NCBI RefSeq assembly: GCF_005869855.1
Contig: NZ_SZNH01000011.1
Span: 1-64,000, forward strand
Direction: 5' to 3'
From: Nostoc sp. PA-18-2419
Lineage (GTDB): Bacteria > Cyanobacteriota > Cyanobacteriia > Cyanobacteriales > Nostocaceae
DNA length: 64,000 nt
The notes under the pieces were generated by a model. It had not been told where the DNA came from and did no database searches. It saw only the letters and a program-made list of their open reading frames with translations. Positions 63,665 through 64,000 of this stretch are shown here, in pieces. The position numbers and the translations under genes are program-made. Position 1 is the stretch's first letter. Each line of letters begins with the position of its first letter.

Positions 63665-64000
63665 ATGTCAGAACCACGCTACGGTATTTGGTTGCCTGTG
63701 GGCGGTAACTTTGGCCCTCTCAATACGCCAGATGAACCGATTGATGCTAGTTACGAGCGCACGCGATCGCTAGTATTAGAAGCAGAACGTTTAGGATATG
63801 TCACAACTTTAGTAGCACAGCACCTTGCCAACCCCCGCAGTTTAGAGTTAGACCAATTAGAAACTTGGACAGCTTGTGCGGCGTTGGCTGAAGCTACAGA
63901 AAAAATAGAGATTATCGCTGCAATTAAACCTTTATTGTTTCATCCGGCCGTTTTAGCCAAGATGGCCTTGGGAATTGATGCCATTAGTCAGGGACGTTTT
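63665..64000 (+). CDS. second SfnG-like monooxygenase, 3' end outside window
   Basis: 112 codons are visible from the ATG at 63665, preceded by the good site GGAGGT. The protein starts MSEPRYGIWLPVGGNFGPLN and continues LDQLETWTACAALAEATEKI and FHPAVLAKMALGIDAIS, closely similar to the divergent sfnG product, so the pair looks like an inverted duplication that has diverged in residues 11-60. The frame runs off the right edge; it is likely full length beyond. Confidence 0.9.
   Translation, partial: MSEPRYGIWLPVGGNFGPLNTPDEPIDASYERTRSLVLEAERLGYVTTLVAQHLANPRSLELDQLETWTACAALAEATEKIEIIAAIKPLLFHPAVLAKMALGIDAISQGRF

Overview
The window looks like chromosomal DNA of a filamentous heterocyst-type cyanobacterium (Nostoc/Anabaena group). 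Support for this is the AT-rich background, many GCGATCGC-type (HIP1) octamers, a carotenoid/isoprenoid gene set, phytochrome-like GAF kinases, a Ser/Thr kinase fused to TPR repeats, and the purine-rich and TGACAAA-type short repeats between genes. No rRNA, tRNA or CRISPR array was found. All function calls rest on reading motifs and family resemblance by eye; no database search was made.

Layout. 1-3.1 kb: transposase end, an imported-looking NAD(P)-binding protein with a muconolactone-isomerase-like partner, an exported PHB-depolymerase-type esterase and an internally deleted IS with both terminal repeats. 3.2-17.2 kb: mostly core genes: Ser/Thr kinase-TPR, a rhomboid that has lost both catalytic residues, a response regulator, a folD-crtE-DUF212 group on the minus strand, a tnpB pseudogene, AI-2E permease, Nudix hydrolase, type 2 IPP isomerase, an SDR and a TPR lipoprotein. 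17.7-30.1 kb: accessory region with a CyRepA-type plasmid replication protein, NADAR protein, bilin-type GAF kinase, primase/RepA remnant, a TIR-like-fold protein and a frameshifted DUF262-HNH nuclease. 30.2-41.7 kb: uvrA, tenA, pentapeptide protein, a double-glycine-leader peptide with its own terminator, a hybrid kinase, and a two-component pair divergent from a small secreted protein.

42-64 kb is a sulfur-scavenging island. It holds taurine-type dioxygenase, alkanesulfonate monooxygenase, two sulfonate-type binding lipoproteins, a class II aldolase, an exported formylglycine-generating enzyme next to an arylsulfatase, a BASS transporter, a SfnB/DszC-like acyl-CoA-dehydrogenase-fold oxidoreductase, an NtaA/DmoA-like flavin monooxygenase and two divergent SfnG-like dimethylsulfone monooxygenases. 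Together they could free sulfite or sulfate from organosulfonates, sulfate esters and sulfones.

The strongest new observation is a shared inverted repeat of fixed geometry, TACGGTAA-N10-TTACCGTA (26 nt end to end). It occurs at seven places, each upstream of a sulfur gene or operon in this island, including one midway between the two divergent SfnG genes. It looks like the operator of one organosulfur regulon whose regulator is not in the window. Other points worth a look are a 10-unit, 21-bp array of palindromes in the leader of the BASS transporter, intergenic repeats embedded in frame in a kinase and in uvrA, and a 70-nt repeat found as two identical inverted copies 59 kb apart.
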